Below, piece after piece: positions 5,215 to 5,739 of a stretch of DNA of 5,739 nt. Every line of letters starts with the position of its first letter. Position 1 is the first letter of the stretch. This DNA comes from Chitinophagaceae bacterium (GTDB lineage Bacteria; Bacteroidota; Bacteroidia; Chitinophagales; Chitinophagaceae). The translations under genes and the position numbers were made by a program. The stretch is taken from assembly GCA_021738605.1 (NCBI GenBank), contig JAIPBY010000154.1, forward strand, positions 1 to 5,739. The letters run 5' to 3'. Below the pieces are notes generated by a model, which saw nothing but the letters and a program-made list of their open reading frames with translations, was not told where the DNA came from and searched no databases.

Positions 5215-5739
5215 TCAATTATCAGTAAAACCAAGTTGCTTTCCCTGCTCCATCATCATGGCAAAAGCTGCATCATAACTGTTCTCTATCATTCCATCAA
5301 GGATGGCTTCTCTGATCGCGGTCTTGATCAATCCCACTTCCTTGCAAGGTTGTAGATTAAACGTTTGCATGATGAGCTCACCGGTAATCGGTGGCTGCCA
5401 ATTTCTCACCTTGTCCTTTTCTTCTACTTCCTTCAAGCGCAAGCGAACCATCTCAAAATTGTTGCGAAACCGTTTCACTTTTGCTTCATTCTTGGACGTG
5501 ATGTCTGCATCACAAAGGGTCATCAAATCTTCCAAATCATCACCAGCATCAAAAAGAAGTCGGCGAATCGCAGAATCTGTGATATTGTCTTTTGTAAGGC
5601 TGATGGGCCTCAGATGAAGCTCAACCAATTTTCGAACATACCGCATGTTCTCTTGCATGGGCAGTTTCAACTTCGTGAAAATCTTTGGCACCATTCTCCC
5701 TCCTACCACTTCATGACCATGGAAGGTCCAGCCAATGCC
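5215..5739 (-). CDS. cca: CCA-adding tRNA nucleotidyltransferase, HD-domain type, C-terminal part
   Basis: Only the last 174 codons are in the window; the frame is open through the right edge and stops with TGA at 5217-5215. The enzyme adds or repairs the 3'-terminal CCA of tRNAs using CTP and ATP. The catalytic nucleotidyltransferase head (GS...DxD) and the first HD residues lie outside the window. What is visible begins inside the HD domain: WTFHGHEVVGGRMVPKIF, LKLP and YVRKLVELHLRP, the third-His and following region of HD-type tRNA nucleotidyltransferases. A helical segment follows (DLEDLMTLCDADITSKNE, then a charged helix ending RLKEVEEKDKVRNW), and then the C-terminal PPITGELIMQTFNLQPCKEVGLIKTAIREAILDGMI that is typical of Bacteroidota homologues of roughly 470 residues. 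An internal GTG (5709) is not the true start. A related poly(A) polymerase cannot be excluded from this fragment, but the bacterial C-terminal pattern favours CCA addition. It converges with miaA. Confidence 0.88.
   Translation of the reverse strand, partial: GIGWTFHGHEVVGGRMVPKIFTKLKLPMQENMRYVRKLVELHLRPISLTKDNITDSAIRRLLFDAGDDLEDLMTLCDADITSKNEAKVKRFRNNFEMVRLRLKEVEEKDKVRNWQPPITGELIMQTFNLQPCKEVGLIKTAIREAILDGMIENSYDAAFAMMMEQGKQLGFTDN

Noticed and set aside
5303..5617. Plus-strand open frame within the cca region
   Set aside because: It is antisense to the conserved C-terminal part of the CCA enzyme and has no recognisable features.

Overview
The window is an ordinary chromosomal stretch of a Bacteroidota bacterium, most likely from the Chitinophagales or a nearby lineage. 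Four things point there. The prolyl-tRNA synthetase is the short archaeal/eukaryote-like type used by this phylum. A -7 box of the form TAnnTTTG lies upstream of it. The start codons lack strong Shine-Dalgarno sites. The protein set is also typical: a lipoprotein with a CSTAYRTGQTIDDIYFSP-like N-terminus, an OmpP1/FadL barrel and a pRiA4b ORF-3-like protein. The taxonomic call comes from family resemblance, not from a database search.

Layout from left to right: (1) 1-1169, minus strand: proS, its start and about 389 codons present, C-terminus cut by the window edge. (2) 1170-1292: divergent control region with a good minus-strand promoter for proS. (3) 1293-2042, plus: a 249-residue lipoprotein ending in a run of 23 serines. 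(4) 2043-2133: short gap holding an 8-bp inverted repeat. (5) 2134-3663, plus: an OmpP1/FadL-family outer-membrane beta-barrel. (6) 3664-3744: gap with a possible promoter. (7) 3745-4317, plus: pRiA4b ORF-3-like protein with a strongly acidic tail, followed after one base by (8) 4319-5209, plus: miaA, tRNA dimethylallyltransferase. (9) 5215-5739, minus: C-terminal part of a CCA-adding tRNA nucleotidyltransferase of the HD type, converging on miaA with five bases between the stop codons.

There are two themes. Three of the six genes act on tRNA: proS charges tRNA-Pro, miaA modifies A37, and cca builds or repairs the 3' CCA end. The other theme is the envelope pair, a surface-type lipoprotein followed on the same strand by an outer-membrane channel, which may be co-transcribed. 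No rRNA or tRNA gene, CRISPR array, transposase or phage gene was seen. No convincing new system was found. The points most worth a second look are the poly-serine lipoprotein beside the FadL-like barrel, the tight coupling of the acidic pRiA4b-like gene to miaA, and an in-frame A AAA AAC slippery heptamer in that gene whose -1 frame would give a basic instead of an acidic tail.
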